NCBI RefSeq assembly: GCF_003576645.1
Contig: NC_044916.1
Span: forward strand, 29,147,060-29,211,059
Source: Ipomoea triloba
Lineage: Eukaryota > Streptophyta > Magnoliopsida > Solanales > Convolvulaceae
Direction: 5' to 3'
Length of the DNA stretch: 64,000 nucleotides
Shown: positions 1 through 9,551 of the stretch, one piece after another
Layout: every line of letters starts with the position of its first letter
Position numbering within the stretch: the first letter of the stretch is position 1
The notes under the pieces: model-generated
Database searches by the model: none
Told to the model about the DNA's origin: nothing
What the model saw: the letters and a program-made list of their open reading frames with translations, nothing else
Program-made: the position numbers and the translations under genes

Positions 1-305
1 AAGGCAAAGGGGTCAGGAAGAGCTTCTGCCTTGTAAAAATATGCTGCAATATAAATTTTATCTGACAAAATAAAACTCAAATACCAAAAGCATTTCTAGT
101 TGTTATGTAACATGAATTTCCTCTAATATTAATAATTGTGGCAATCAGAAAATAACACAATGTAACTAATGTCAGCCCTTCCTAGCATCACAGAGAACTG
201 ATAGTTAACAGTTAGCTTGTAAGAAACCAACAAAAAGCATTACAGATCAACTAGGACATAGATTGTAAATGAGAAAGAAAATAAAATTACAGCACATTAC
301 TTACA
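1..305 (-). other. Spacer with one unresolved exon-like end
   Basis: No gene was recognised here. On the minus strand an acceptor-like TTGCAG at about 44-49 is followed by a short open stretch (43 to 1) reading HIFTRQKLFLTPLP or, in another frame, IFYKAEALPDPFA. It could be the next exon of whatever donated the mosaic, or a degenerate end of the YKT6 piece (YKT6 has a FYKQAKK motif near its end), but too little is visible to decide. The rest looks like intron or spacer. Confidence 0.3.
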
Positions 306-743
306 CAAGAAAAATTTTTGTTCCATCCAACTCCCGTTGAATTTTCAACATCTTGTCAGCTTCCGCAGGATCCTGAAAGATTAAGAAAGGAAAGGAACTT
401 AAGCTTATCAGCAAGTGATATAAATTAATCAAGCAAAGGGTTCAAGAAGAAATTAGTTATCACTGATGACATTAATCTGGTAATAAGAAAAATGAACTAA
501 CTAGACACCTGAAATTTATTTAGAGCTTCAAATAAGTAAGGCCATTGTCGAGTACTATCAGATTGAGCAGATCTCCATGTGTCACCAAAAGTTTTTGGTA
601 CTCATCCACAAAAATTACAAAAGTCAACAAGAGAAAATATATTACCTGATTTAGCAGTGAAAAAGCACTTCGAACCGGGTAGTGATCATCCATAAAACCC
701 AACACACATAAGCCATTACGGTTATATGAATGCACCTTGTACT
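306..743 (-). pseudogene. YKT6: YKT6-type SNARE fragment, copy A
   Basis: Three minus-strand exons match the longin/SNARE protein YKT6, which acts in vesicle fusion in the secretory pathway. Exon 743-646 reads EYKVHSYNRNGLCVLGFMDD followed by HYPVRSAFSLLNQ and is intact. Exon about 608-509 carries DEYQK, then the reading frame breaks; the next frame continues FGDTWRSAQSDSTRQWPYLF and EALNKFQ. Exon 372-306 reads DPAEADKMLKIQREL and DGTKIFL. The intron between the first two exons has shrunk to about 40 bases and lost a clear acceptor AG. The N-terminal longin start and the C-terminal SNARE/CCIIM-type end are absent. It abuts the FKBP fragment directly. It is a pseudogene fragment; the gene identity is firm because the match covers consecutive exons in order. 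Confidence 0.85.
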
Positions 744-777
744 CTATTGCATTAAAAAAGTAAATGTTAGCTTTCAC

Positions 778-2671
778 CTTTTCGTATCTTTTTGATGCTC
801 TCTCGTATTTGCCTGCCTTAAAAAGAACATTTCCTTGCTCCTTTTTCGCTTTGGCAGCTTCTATTTTTTCCTGTGTATTCATTTCCCATGACTCCTTGTC
901 CTGCAATCAACAAAGTTGTTTAGTTACTTCACCCCCTCCCTGATGTCAATGACTTAATGACATGAAAACATACTCAACCAACCTTTATAAATGACACCAT
1001 CTCAACTTCATAGTACACTGTTGAATTCCCAGGAACAACAGCCAGCTCTTGTGGAGATTCAGATGAGCCAAATGCATATTCTGGTTGAATTGTTACCACT
1101 GCAATTTCTCCTTTCTTCATTGTTTTTACAGCTTTGTCAAGTCCATCAATAACTTGTTCTACATAATTAAAAATATGAACCAAGTCACAAATTTGTGCCA
1201 GCAAAGGAGACCAGTAAAAATTTAGCCCAAGTGATCAGGTAACAAAATATTACTGCATCAGCATTACCTTCGTCAATAGTAAATTCAAATGGCTCCTCGT
1301 CATATCCCTTTTTCACAAAAACAGTCCCATCTTGCAGCTTTCCCATCAGTTTCACTGCAAGAAAGGAGAACACATTTAACAAAAATGTCCATTTCAACAC
1401 ATTGCTCATTGCTAGTGCTTTGCTATATGCAATTTACCTTTCACCACTGCAGAATCATTAGGTAGTTGATAGCCTTCTCCCTCCTTTATAGTCTTCTTTA
1501 AGACCTTTCTGTCATTTGTCACTTCAGAAACAGTTTTCCATGAGACCAATTCAAGATTTATTTGAAGGGAAGCATTTGGTGGGACATCATGCTCCTCAGA
1601 AGTGTAGCAGGCCTGCCTTTCTCTCCAAATGCATCTGCAAAGCTATATAGTAAGCAACTATGCAGGAGTACTTTTAGTATTTACAGCGGTGATGGGTGAG
1701 TGACTTACATTGGGGCTTCACAGTCAATAGGGCTTTTTCCCCTTTCTTCATTGTTTTAACAGATTTTGACAGAGCAGGGCAGAAATAGCCTGCACAAGAT
1801 TAGATTACAAGAATTACTTTCTTAACACAAGTTTCCTATAGTCAGAGAAGGGGCATTAATGGTTAGAAAAGATGAAAATACCATCTTCTACAGTAAATTC
1901 AACTCTATCAGCTTTTGAGACGACTGTTCCATCCTCAAGCCGAGCATCATACTTGACTGCAAAGAAGATTTTAATATTGTAGATAAGTAGAGAATAATAT
2001 ATTTAGTGGCAGTAAAACAAGCCCCGGGCCCCATGGAAATTAGATGGTTATACCCACCAAACACTTCATCAACATCTTTAGGCTTCTGCCAGCCCTCCCC
2101 TTCAACAAGTATCTTTTTAAATATTCCTCCATCTTTGCATATATCCTTCACACTCATCCAAGAGAGCAACTCCACTTCAAACTGTAGGGTGGCATTGGGT
2201 GGAATTGTTGGAGGGGACCCAGACTCCCCATAGGCCATCTCCGGGGGAATGGTGAAGAGAGCTTTCTCTCCTTTCTTCATTGTCTTAATACCTTCATCCC
2301 ATCCTTTAATGACTTGTCCTGTAAACAGATAAGATTATATAATTTGGTACTTATTTTGAGCTACTAGCCTCATGAAACCAGAAACAAATTCCAAAAGCTT
2401 ATTCCAAAGGAGTAAAAGGGCTACAACATGAATCATAATAGGGGGAGAATGTGTTGTAATATAGAATAGTTAAACTATAATTTATAATTTATAAGCTATA
2501 AGCTACAAATAGACTGTAGACGCATTCATTTTCAAGAACAAAAATCAAATTGAGCTATCTAACCTGAATTGAAAGAAAACCTACCTTGGCCAAGCTTAAA
2601 CTTGAAAGGTGTACCCCTGTCACGGCTTGAATCAAACTGTGACCCATCAAGCAACGTGCCCACATAATGAA
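778..2671 (-). pseudogene. Multi-domain FKBP isomerase fragment (ROF1/FKBP62 type)
   Basis: Eight exons retain the order of a plant ROF1/FKBP62-like peptidyl-prolyl isomerase, an Hsp90-associated heat-stress co-chaperone: 2671-2585 ([20 protein letters not shown]), 2318-2058 ([20 protein letters not shown]), 1956-1882 ([20 protein letters not shown]), 1799-1709 ([20 protein letters not shown]), 1634-1438, 1354-1268, 1158-983 and 900-778. Together they cover the three FKBP domains and the first TPR helix (KAGKYERASKRYEK). The N-terminal exon and the rest of the TPR and calmodulin-binding tail are missing. In exon 1634-1438 the frame breaks after EKGRPAT: two extra bases near 1605 push the downstream EEHDVPPNASLQINLELVSW out of frame. 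The last exon ends at a proper donor (AAG/GT), but only a few bases later the sequence switches to YKT6. It is therefore truncated, frameshifted and fused. Confidence 0.9.
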
Positions 2672-3035
2672 CTGCAACAGAACCGAGAATCCATTAAGGC
2701 ACGATTAAGCTTGTGAACAAATCATACGATATCATTCCGAAATACATTTATTTCATGCATCTGTTAACTTAAACCATCAGAAAAGGGAAAAACAGATAGA
2801 GGGATCACATAATTAGGCATTCAAATGTGGATAAACAAAATAAACTAAAGAGAATACTAACAGACCCCCCTTAAGAATATTGACATTGATCCCTATACGG
2901 TAAACACAACCCTATACAGTAATTTCAAAAACAGCCAATGGTAATTAATAGAGAAATCAAACATAGAATCTAGCACTATACAGTAAACACATCTAACATT
3001 TAGAGAAGCTCAAATTCATTAATCAAAGAGTATAA

Positions 3036-3246
3036 GGGGTCGTTTGCTTCATTTCTCTGTTTTTCCATTTCCAGTTTTCCATTTCTCCAGTTTCCTTATC
3101 CATTCCTCCCTTCCTCCAGTTTTTCATTTATCTAATTTTTTGATTTTATTAAATACAATCCTCCCATATAGGCATATAGCATTTGTACATTTCTATAACA
3201 AAGATAATAATAATAATAATAATAATAAAATAATAAAATAATAAAG

Positions 3247-3277
<31 letters not shown>

Positions 3278-3321
3278 TAAAAATAATAAACATAATAATA
3301 ATAATAATAATAAAGATAAAG

Positions 3322-3353
<32 letters not shown>

Positions 3354-3395
3354 GATATTATAATAATAATAATAATAATAATAAAGATAAAAAAG

Positions 3396-3442
<47 letters not shown>

Positions 3443-3547
3443 GATATAATAATAATAATAATGATAATGATAATAAAGATAATAATAACAATAATAATGA
3501 TAATAATAAAGAAAATAATTATAATGATAATAATAAAGAAAATAATG

Positions 3548-3584
<37 letters not shown>

Positions 3585-3877
3585 GAGGAGAATAGGCAAT
3601 ACAAAAAAAGCAAGGAAGAAGTGAGTCACCAAGCAGGTTTTGAAAAAAAAACCTCCAGGTTAGCATAGAACTTTTCACCCGTGTTTTTCCCAATTCTCCA
3701 AATGAAGAACTCCAATTTAGCTTTCTCCAAAATTATACACAAATGAAAGAATGGAGGTGGAAAGCTATGTTTGAGAATTAATTTTAGTAAACAAGTTTTC
3801 CATTTTCATTCTTCCACTTCTCCAATTCTGTGTTTTTTTTCAGACAATCCTCCGTTTTTCTATTTACTAACGACCCC
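3036..3877. mobile_element. Tourist-like MITE with huge TAA microsatellite inside
   Basis: The ends are inverted repeats beginning GGGGTCGTTTG (left) and ending ACGACCCC (right), with further similarity inward (CTGTTTTTCCATTT-type sequence at left and its degenerate complement at right). TAA is repeated directly on both sides (3033-3035 and 3878-3880), the 3-bp target duplication typical of PIF/Harbinger Tourist elements. Inside, about 3200-3590 is an imperfect (TAA)n array with AAAGATA interruptions. The related module at 5.9-6.3 kb lacks this element, so insertion after the duplication is the simplest reading. Confidence 0.7.
3200..3590. repeat. (TAA)n microsatellite
   Basis: Nearly 400 bases of TAA/ATA repeats interrupted by AAAGA and ATGATA. 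On the minus strand this reads as long runs of Tyr, Leu or Ile in every frame, which is not coding. Confidence 0.95.
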
Positions 3878-3899
3878 TAAATCACAAAAGGTGATTTAC

Positions 3900-3940
3900 C
3901 TCAACTTCCTTGTAGAACTTGTAAACCTCTTCTGCATAGT
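3900..3940 (-). pseudogene. B-type cyclin exon end, copy A
   Basis: A minus-strand stretch reads DYAEEVYKFYKEVE followed by a donor GTAAATC, matching the exon end EYAEDIYKFYKEAE in the larger cyclin fragment at 6242-6370. The sequence left of it (about 3943-3956) repeats part of the donor region. This is the only cyclin remnant in copy A of the duplicated module. Confidence 0.65.
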
Positions 3941-4189
3941 TGATTTACCTCAACTTATTATGGGCCTGAGTTGCATGAAATAAATCATAGAGAAAAACTG
4001 GTTTGGAGAGAATGTTAATCATACCACACTTTACCTCCCTTCCTTGTCCTTTGTTTCCTTTGTTCTCCTAAGCATTAATGGCCTAAGAATTGCCTTGATC
4101 AGTTTCAATGCTCTCTTATCACCGATCTTACACAATACTTATTTTTTTAGGAAACATGATAAGTGGAGCACTCAGATGAGGAAACATAC

Positions 4190-4888
4190 CTGCAGTGGAG
4201 TATCAGTGAGACACCACCTGCAATGTACAGACAATGTGAATGCAGCCCTAGCACTCACAGTTCTCCAAGACTTTATGGTGTGTGCTTCATCCAGTACAAT
4301 TCGATGCCAATCAACTTTATGGAATATGCTACTCCCCCCATCCTAAATCAAAGTTAAAAACTGGTTAATCAAGGTAGTCCATAACAAGTAGCATTGGGCA
4401 TAGAACCAAACGAACAGAATAAATACAGTTTCAAGCTCATGGGAAAACATTGATACTGATCTGGAAAACATTGATACTGATCACTTACAGCCTTATATGC
4501 AGCAGATAGAAGACCATAGAGGTTGTCAAGACCACATCTGGTTCTGCTATCACTCTAGGGTTTACTTATGTACCCACCATAATGAACAAAAACAGAAATG
4601 CTATCTGGCTTTGAATGGGCTTCAAGTTCATCCTGATATAAGAATTATAATCAATATCAGTCACATTTTCATGTTGAAATTAAGCAAAAAAGGGGCTACA
4701 GACTAGCAAACACACCTTCCATTGACCAAGTAATGCCATAGGACAAACAATGAGAGTGCCACCTTTAATCCTTCTGTTCCTAGAATGCTGAGTAATAGCC
4801 ATATCCTCAGCAAATTCTTGATTACCCTTGCCCAGCCTGGCAAGTATTAGAGCAATTGTCATTACAGTTTTCCCCAGGCCCATAGCAT
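4190..4888 (-). pseudogene. RAD5-like SNF2 helicase fragment
   Basis: Three consecutive exons match plant RAD5/SMARCA3-like SNF2 ATPases, which act in post-replication DNA repair. Exon 4888-4716 has DAMGLGKTVMTIALILARLG (Walker A GLGKT) and GGTLIVCPMALLGQWK. Exon 4632-about 4489 reads DELEAHSKPDSISVFVHYGG, then hits a stop; a shifted frame continues PRVIAEPDVVLTT. Exon about 4329-4190 gives FHKVDWHRIVLDEAHTIKSW (DEAH box) and HCRWCLTDTPLQ, where the family has LTGTPLQ. The RING, HIRAN and helicase C-terminal parts are absent. Stop, frameshifts and truncation make it a pseudogene. It lies between the two copies of the YKT6/cyclin module. Confidence 0.85.
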
Positions 4889-5417
4889 CTGCAGATTTAT
4901 TTTACAGAGAAATCAATATATGCAACAACAATAAAATTAAACAGAGAGAGAGAGAGAGAGAGCCCAGGAGACCCCTAGTGGAGGCCGCTAAAGGAGAAAA
5001 AAATTGCCATTCCCCCATTTTTTCATAACTCAGCTCACCCTGAAAAAATAAATAAGCTTGACAATAAGTTTACAAGCATCATTACAACACATAAAATAAG
5101 ATAAAAACATGGAACTCAAATCATTTTAACCTTCATATTGTAGTCACCCCCATATATAAAATGCAGGATAAACTTATTTTCAACTTCCAAATCCCATGGA
5201 GGCTGAAAGCTAAGCAAACAATGCAAGTTTTAATAGTCTTGTAATTTATAAAAGTGCAGCTATCATGTACTGAAGTATATATAATGAAGATAATATAAAA
5301 AATGCACAAAACCTACTTCTAGAGCAAGAGCCTTTTGTTCATCAAAGCGTTATCGATCTCCGGCACATTTTTCATTCTCAAAAGAAAAATTAAATAAAAT
5401 TACAGCACATCACTTAC
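4889..5417. other. Intron-like spacer with (GA)n
   Basis: There is a short GA repeat at about 4940-4962. On the minus strand, stretches reading FDEQKALALE (about 5345-5315) and PPWDLEVENKFILHF (about 5205-5160) sit beside acceptor-like AG dinucleotides and may be degenerate exons of another captured gene. I could not assign them. Confidence 0.3.
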
Positions 5418-5925
5418 AAGAATATTTATTGTTTCATCCAACTCCCTTTGAATTTTCAAAGGCTTGTCAGCTTCCGCAGGATCCTGAAAAATTAAGAGAG
5501 GAAAGGAACTTAAGCTTATCAGCAAGTGATCTAAATTAATCAAGCAAAGGGTTCAAGATGAAATTAGTTATCACTGATGACATTAATCTGGTAATAAGAA
5601 AAATGAACTAATTAGACACCTGAAATTTATTTAGAGCTTCAAATAAATGAAGGCCGTTGTTGACTACTATCAGATTGAATAGATCTCCATGTGTCACCAA
5701 AAATTTTTTGGTACCCATCCACGACCGATAAATATAAAAAATGCACATAAAAATCAGCACTTGATGAAATGAAACCTCTCTCGCAAAAAATACAAAAATC
5801 AGCAATAGAAAATATATATATATTACCTGATTTTGCAGTGAAAAAGGATTTCGAACCAGGTAGGAGATCATCCATAAAACCCAATGCACTTAAGCCATTA
5901 AAGTTATAGGAATGCACCTTGTACT
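5418..5925 (-). pseudogene. YKT6: YKT6-type SNARE fragment, copy B
   Basis: This is a second copy of the same three YKT6 exons as at 306-743. Exon 5925-5827 reads EYKVHSYNFNGLSALGFMDD, then loses frame. Exon about 5722-5620 gives DGYQKIFGDTWRSIQSDSSQ, then a one-base insertion creates a stop before EALNKFQ. Exon 5483-5418 reads DPAEADKPLKIQRELDETIN. The frameshifts differ from those in copy A, so the two copies decayed independently. The intron between exons 1 and 2 is longer (about 105 bases) and probably closer to the ancestral state. Right of 5957 it joins sequence that in copy A lies about 2 kb away, beyond the FKBP piece. Confidence 0.85.
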
Positions 5926-6241
5926 CTATTGCATTAAAAAAGTAAATGTTAGCTTTCTGTGAATCATGCGATATCATTCCGAAATACATTGATTTCATGC
6001 ATCTGTTAACTTAAAATCTTCCGAAGAGGGAAAAACAGATAGAGGGATGACATATTTAGGCATTCAAATGTGGATAAAAAAAAAAAACTAAAGTGAATAC
6101 TAACAGACCCCCCTAAAGAATATTGACATTGATCTAGACCTATACAGTAAACACAACCTTAAAAACAGCCAATGGTAATTAATAGAGCAATCAAACATAG
6201 AATCTAGCGCTATACAGTAAACAGAGCCAATGGTGATTTAC

Positions 6242-7017
6242 CTCAGCTTCCTTGTAAAACTTGTAAATATCTTCTGCATACTCCACAACTGCCAACTCAT
6301 TGTACACATCTCCAGCATCAATATCTTCAATCTTCTCCTTTGGTAATTTAATGTTCAGTCCACAAGCAGCCTATGCAAAAACAATAAAAGACCAAAGAGA
6401 ACTCCAATTATTCAATCAACAGAAACAAAAGACTTCCATTCATTCAAAGAGATGACATCAATAGAGAATGAGTCTCAATCAACCTTGCTTCGAGCAGTGA
6501 GAGTTGCAGTATAAGTCTTTCTAGATGAATCTTCAGCTGCTGCCTTTCTGCGGAGGCTGTTCTTTTCCTTCACCTCTTCTTTAGTGTCAGGGCTGATTAC
6601 AACCACAGCTTCAGGCTTGATTGGCTTCACTGTAGCTCTCTTCTGAGAAGGAGGCTTTCTAGGCACCTCCATTTGCAGCAGCAACTCCATCCACATTCAC
6701 AGCACCAAAACATTTCTGCAGCAAATCAAGAGATTAAGGCAGGGGACAAGTTCTTTTGAACTTCAGATTTAAAGCAACAAAGCATGATGATGGGGTGTGG
6801 GGGCATGGCATACAATAATTAATAATGGATCCTAAGCATCATTTAACACTATTGCATAGGGAAATTATAGCCACCAACCTTGTTCTTGTCAGCTGCTGCA
6901 TTAGCCAGTAGCTGTGCACCAAAAACCCTTGTGAGGGGGCTAGACACCTGAGGAAGCTGCTGCTTGCCTTCATGCCCTCGAAGATAACCATATTGCCAAT
7001 ATCCCCAAGTACCCGGC
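6242..7017 (-). pseudogene. B-type cyclin N-terminal fragment
   Basis: Three minus-strand exons match plant CYCB1. The first, from at most 7017 (cut by the gap) to 6879, reads VLGDIGNMVIFEGMK and, after a one-base deletion, GKQQLPQVSSPLTRVFGAQL and LANAAADKNK. The second, 6715-6484, reads KCFGAVNVDGVAAANGG, then a frame change, then EVPRKPPSQKRATVKPIKPE through TLTARSK. The third, 6370-6242, reads AACGLNIKLPKEKIEDIDAG through EYAEDIYKFYKEAE and is intact. B-type cyclins activate CDKs at G2/M; this piece stops exactly where the cyclin box begins, so it cannot make a working cyclin. The start codon and any destruction box would lie in the gap. It is a truncated, frameshifted relic. Confidence 0.85.
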
Positions 7018-7072
7018 NNNNNNNNNNNNNNNNNNNNNNNNNNNNNNNNNNNNNNNNNNNNNNNNNNNNNNN
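7018..7072. other. Assembly gap (55 N)
   Basis: A run of undetermined bases separates the cyclin fragment from the TFIIB-side sequence. The contig join here has not been proven by the sequence itself. Confidence 0.99.
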
Positions 7073-7367
7073 ACCCCAAAATTAATATTTATGATCTACA
7101 AAGGCAAATTATGATATTTTATAACCACAGCCCGTAGGTGGACTTAGATGGACTAAGATGATTCAAATTATCGAATGCCATATTTCAATTTGGCCTGATT
7201 ACCAATTTAATTAGCAACATTTATCATCAGTTAATCTCTGAGCTACTGTTTTGAGTTTTGATCTCATTGCCGATTTTGTTCAGCACTCAATTAAAACCTC
7301 GGAAGATTTTACCTCAAAACCACCGAGTAAATTATATAAAATACATATGTATTTGAGAGACCGACCA
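7073..7367. other. Spacer or intron
   Basis: AT-rich sequence without a recognisable exon. Nothing matching TFIIB exons 2 onward is visible. Confidence 0.6.
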
Positions 7368-7709
7368 ATCAGCCATGTTAGCTATGGCTTTGAAAGCCAT
7401 AACGAGTGCTCGGTCAGGATCACCGCCCCGATTCTGCAAGCGGGCGACAGAAGCGTCGCCATTAGAATTCGGACCCTTGGAAATAACGGTGGAGAGGCCA
7501 AGATCGCCGAGCAAGGGGTTAACGGGTCCTCCAACACGGTTCGGGTCGTGATCACCAGAATCATCAGCAAACGTACGCCACTCAGATGTCTCGTCGATGG
7601 AGCGGGATTCAAGCACGAGCCCGCACTCGGAGCAGACAGTGTCCCCGGCGGCGTGGTCGAACACCACCTCCGTGTTCTTCTTGCAGTCCGAACAGTAAGA
7701 GTCAGCCAT
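7368..7709 (-). pseudogene. TFIIB first exon (truncated gene)
   Basis: This encodes the first 114 residues of transcription initiation factor TFIIB, which bridges TBP and RNA polymerase II. The start [11 protein letters not shown] (ATG at 7709) is the conserved plant start. The zinc ribbon has Cys6, Cys9, Cys26 and Cys29 (CSDC and CSEC), followed by the B-reader/linker region [20 protein letters not shown] and [20 protein letters not shown]. Homology ends at [10 protein letters not shown], with a weak donor (TG/GTCGGT) just after. The two cyclin-fold repeats that make up most of the roughly 310-residue protein are not found downstream. The exon itself is open. It is either a truncated copy or a real gene cut by a misassembly at the gap 300 bases away. 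The 5' flank (7710-8020) carries CT repeats and TATATA tracts that could be its native promoter. Confidence 0.75.
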
Positions 7710-8220
7710 AAGTTCAGATCCGATTGAATTCCCAAACAGAAAAACCCTAGAACGCAGCAATCGGTGCTCGGTGGTTTATTTATATATATGTATATATAGA
7801 TATATATCGAGAAACAAGTATATGAATATATTTATGTATAGTCTAGAGAGAGACAGAAGGGGGAAGAAGGTTTTTGTTGTTTTTTATCTTCTCTCCCTCT
7901 CTCTCTCTTACCAAGCTGTCTTTGGTAATTGGTATGGGAGAGGAGAAGTAAACTGGCAGAAGCGGCGTCAAGGGTCTATATATATCGAATAAGAGAGATC
8001 GGCGGCGAGTGGCGGACTGGCGGGTATATCAAATTTTTGAACACAACGACTCTCAACGGATAAATTAATCCGTTGACCGTTGAGAGTTTAATTTTATTTT
8101 TTTTTCTTAATTCTGTTGAGAGAGTAATCATTTTTTAAATTCTTCCTAACTAATTTTTAATAGGTAAAAAATTGTGTTAAATTGTATTTCGAATCTTTGA
8201 AAATTAAAATGTAATATTTA
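7710..8220. other. TFIIB upstream region and spacer
   Basis: TATATA-rich stretch at about 7780-7815 and a CT run at about 7894-7910. A nested palindrome lies at about 8050-8090: arms CTCTCAACGG and CCGTTGAGAG enclose CAACGGAT and ATCCGTTG. No coding sequence is recognised. Confidence 0.5.
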
Positions 8221-8609
8221 TACACGAAAGTGTGATACTAATCAGAATAAAATATTTGTTATTTATATGAGAAATTGTAATTCTTTTACATTTTGATTTA
8301 AAAGTATTACATTTTCTTTTATAAGTAACAAACATTTGCCAAAATCAGGAATAAAATATTTATTACTTATAAATGAAAGTATAAATGTAATACTTTTACA
8401 TNATGTAAAAGTATTACATTTATACTTTCATTTATAAGTAATAAATATTTTATTCCTGATTTTCAGAAAAAATAAATAAATAAATATTTTATTCCTGATC
8501 AATATTATATTTTTTCATATAAGTAATACATTTTCATATTAATATGACTCGACCCGACTCGTCTTACGGTCAAAGATCCGTGAGAAGGTCTCACACAAGT
8601 GTGACTCAT
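8221..8609. mobile_element. MULE-type MITE remnant with long palindrome
   Basis: The right end reads GGTCTCACACAAGTGTGACTC, and it shares internal motifs (GTAAAAGTATTACATT, TTATTCCTGATT, CTCGACCCGA) with the complete element at 36548-36977. The left terminus is not clear (degenerate ACGAAAGTGTGATACTAATC at about 8224-8243). About 8340-8463 is a near-perfect inverted repeat of roughly 60 bases per arm centred on the single N at 8402. Confidence 0.65.
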
Positions 8610-8889
8610 TTTTAAATGTATTCGTAGAGTTTTTTTTTTATAAAAATTCTTCATAGCCTTCTCCCTTTTTTTTCTTTTTTTTTTTTTTGTTTAAAGCTAA
8701 TTTTTATTTTTATTTTTAATTTCTTTCATGTTAAAGTTGATTAAGCAGCTCAAACTTTGGTTGAGAAGAGGGAAGAAGTCGGGTTTTAGAGAGACAACAG
8801 GCCATATATGTAGAATAAGAAAAAGAGAAATCGACGGCTGCGAGTGACGGGAACCCTAGCTAGAAGCAAGGCTAGCTCTCATGGCTCCT
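8610..8889. other. Spacer
   Basis: Poly-T-rich sequence; nothing recognised. Confidence 0.5.
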
Positions 8890-9200
8890 CTTAAGGAGAG
8901 TAATTTGCACTTTCTCAAACTCAAGCCGACTCATCATCTCATCATGTGGCTTCATAACCTCAATCCAGTCACATCGTTTCGTAAGGGTAAGTTTAGCAAG
9001 CCAATCAACAACAAAGTTATTCTCTCTTGGCACGTGACTAATCTTGACTTCCCAGTTTCTCGAAATTCATTTCTTGCACTTTCATATAATATCCTGATCG
9101 AACCCATCAAGCCAATATCATTATTGATCTAATGCACCACATCTTGAGAGTCACAATGAATTCATCTCGCCACTATCCCAAGCCCATTTTTGTTGCGTGT
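8890..9200 (-). pseudogene. LINE-type RNase H remnant
   Basis: The minus strand reads VKISHVPRENNFVVDWLAKL (about 9050-8985), followed by TLTKRCDWIEVMKPHDEMM. HVPRENN..D.LA is the C-terminal signature of the RNase H domain of plant non-LTR retrotransposons. Upstream on the same strand, CDSQDVVH and INNDIGLMGSIRILYESARN are in partly different frames. It is a decayed fragment without the reverse transcriptase. Confidence 0.65.
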
Positions 9201-9332
9201 CTAACTCTCTTTGTGTCTACGAAATTTGAATATTTTAGATATACGTCAAGTGACAAACAAGAATTTAAAAATTTATTTCGATAGCATGTAGTAGGTATGT
9301 GAAATGTGATATCAATATCTATTAGGATACTT

Positions 9333-9551
9333 CCAATTATATATCATGGACCATGGTTCACCTTGTAAGGTAGACTACTGATAAGATGTACATTTTTAAT
9401 ATAATAAAAATGTATATTTTAAATACATTAGGTTCATTTTTTAATGTACATTATTTGTGTACTATATGCCCATTATTTGATAGTATACCAAATAATGAAC
9501 TTTTAGTACACAAATAATGTGAACCATGAAAGTTCCATGATATAATTTGCC
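9333..9551. mobile_element. Palindromic GGACC-end element
   Basis: Left end CAATTATATATCATGGACC, right end (complement) GCAAATTATATCATGGAAC. Inside is the shared motif GTACATTATTTGTGTAC and a central inverted repeat around TTTGATAGTATACCAAATAA. It belongs to the family also seen at about 26960, 27236, 37139, 43441 and 44680. Confidence 0.6.

Noticed and set aside
3132..3693. Long minus-strand open frames of polyTyr, polyLeu and polyIle
   Set aside because: They translate the (TAA)n microsatellite in three frames; not coding.
7710..8880. Helitron 5' terminus for the gene-fragment mosaic
   Set aside because: I looked for a TC start with CTRR/hairpin partner on the minus strand and did not find a convincing end inside the window.
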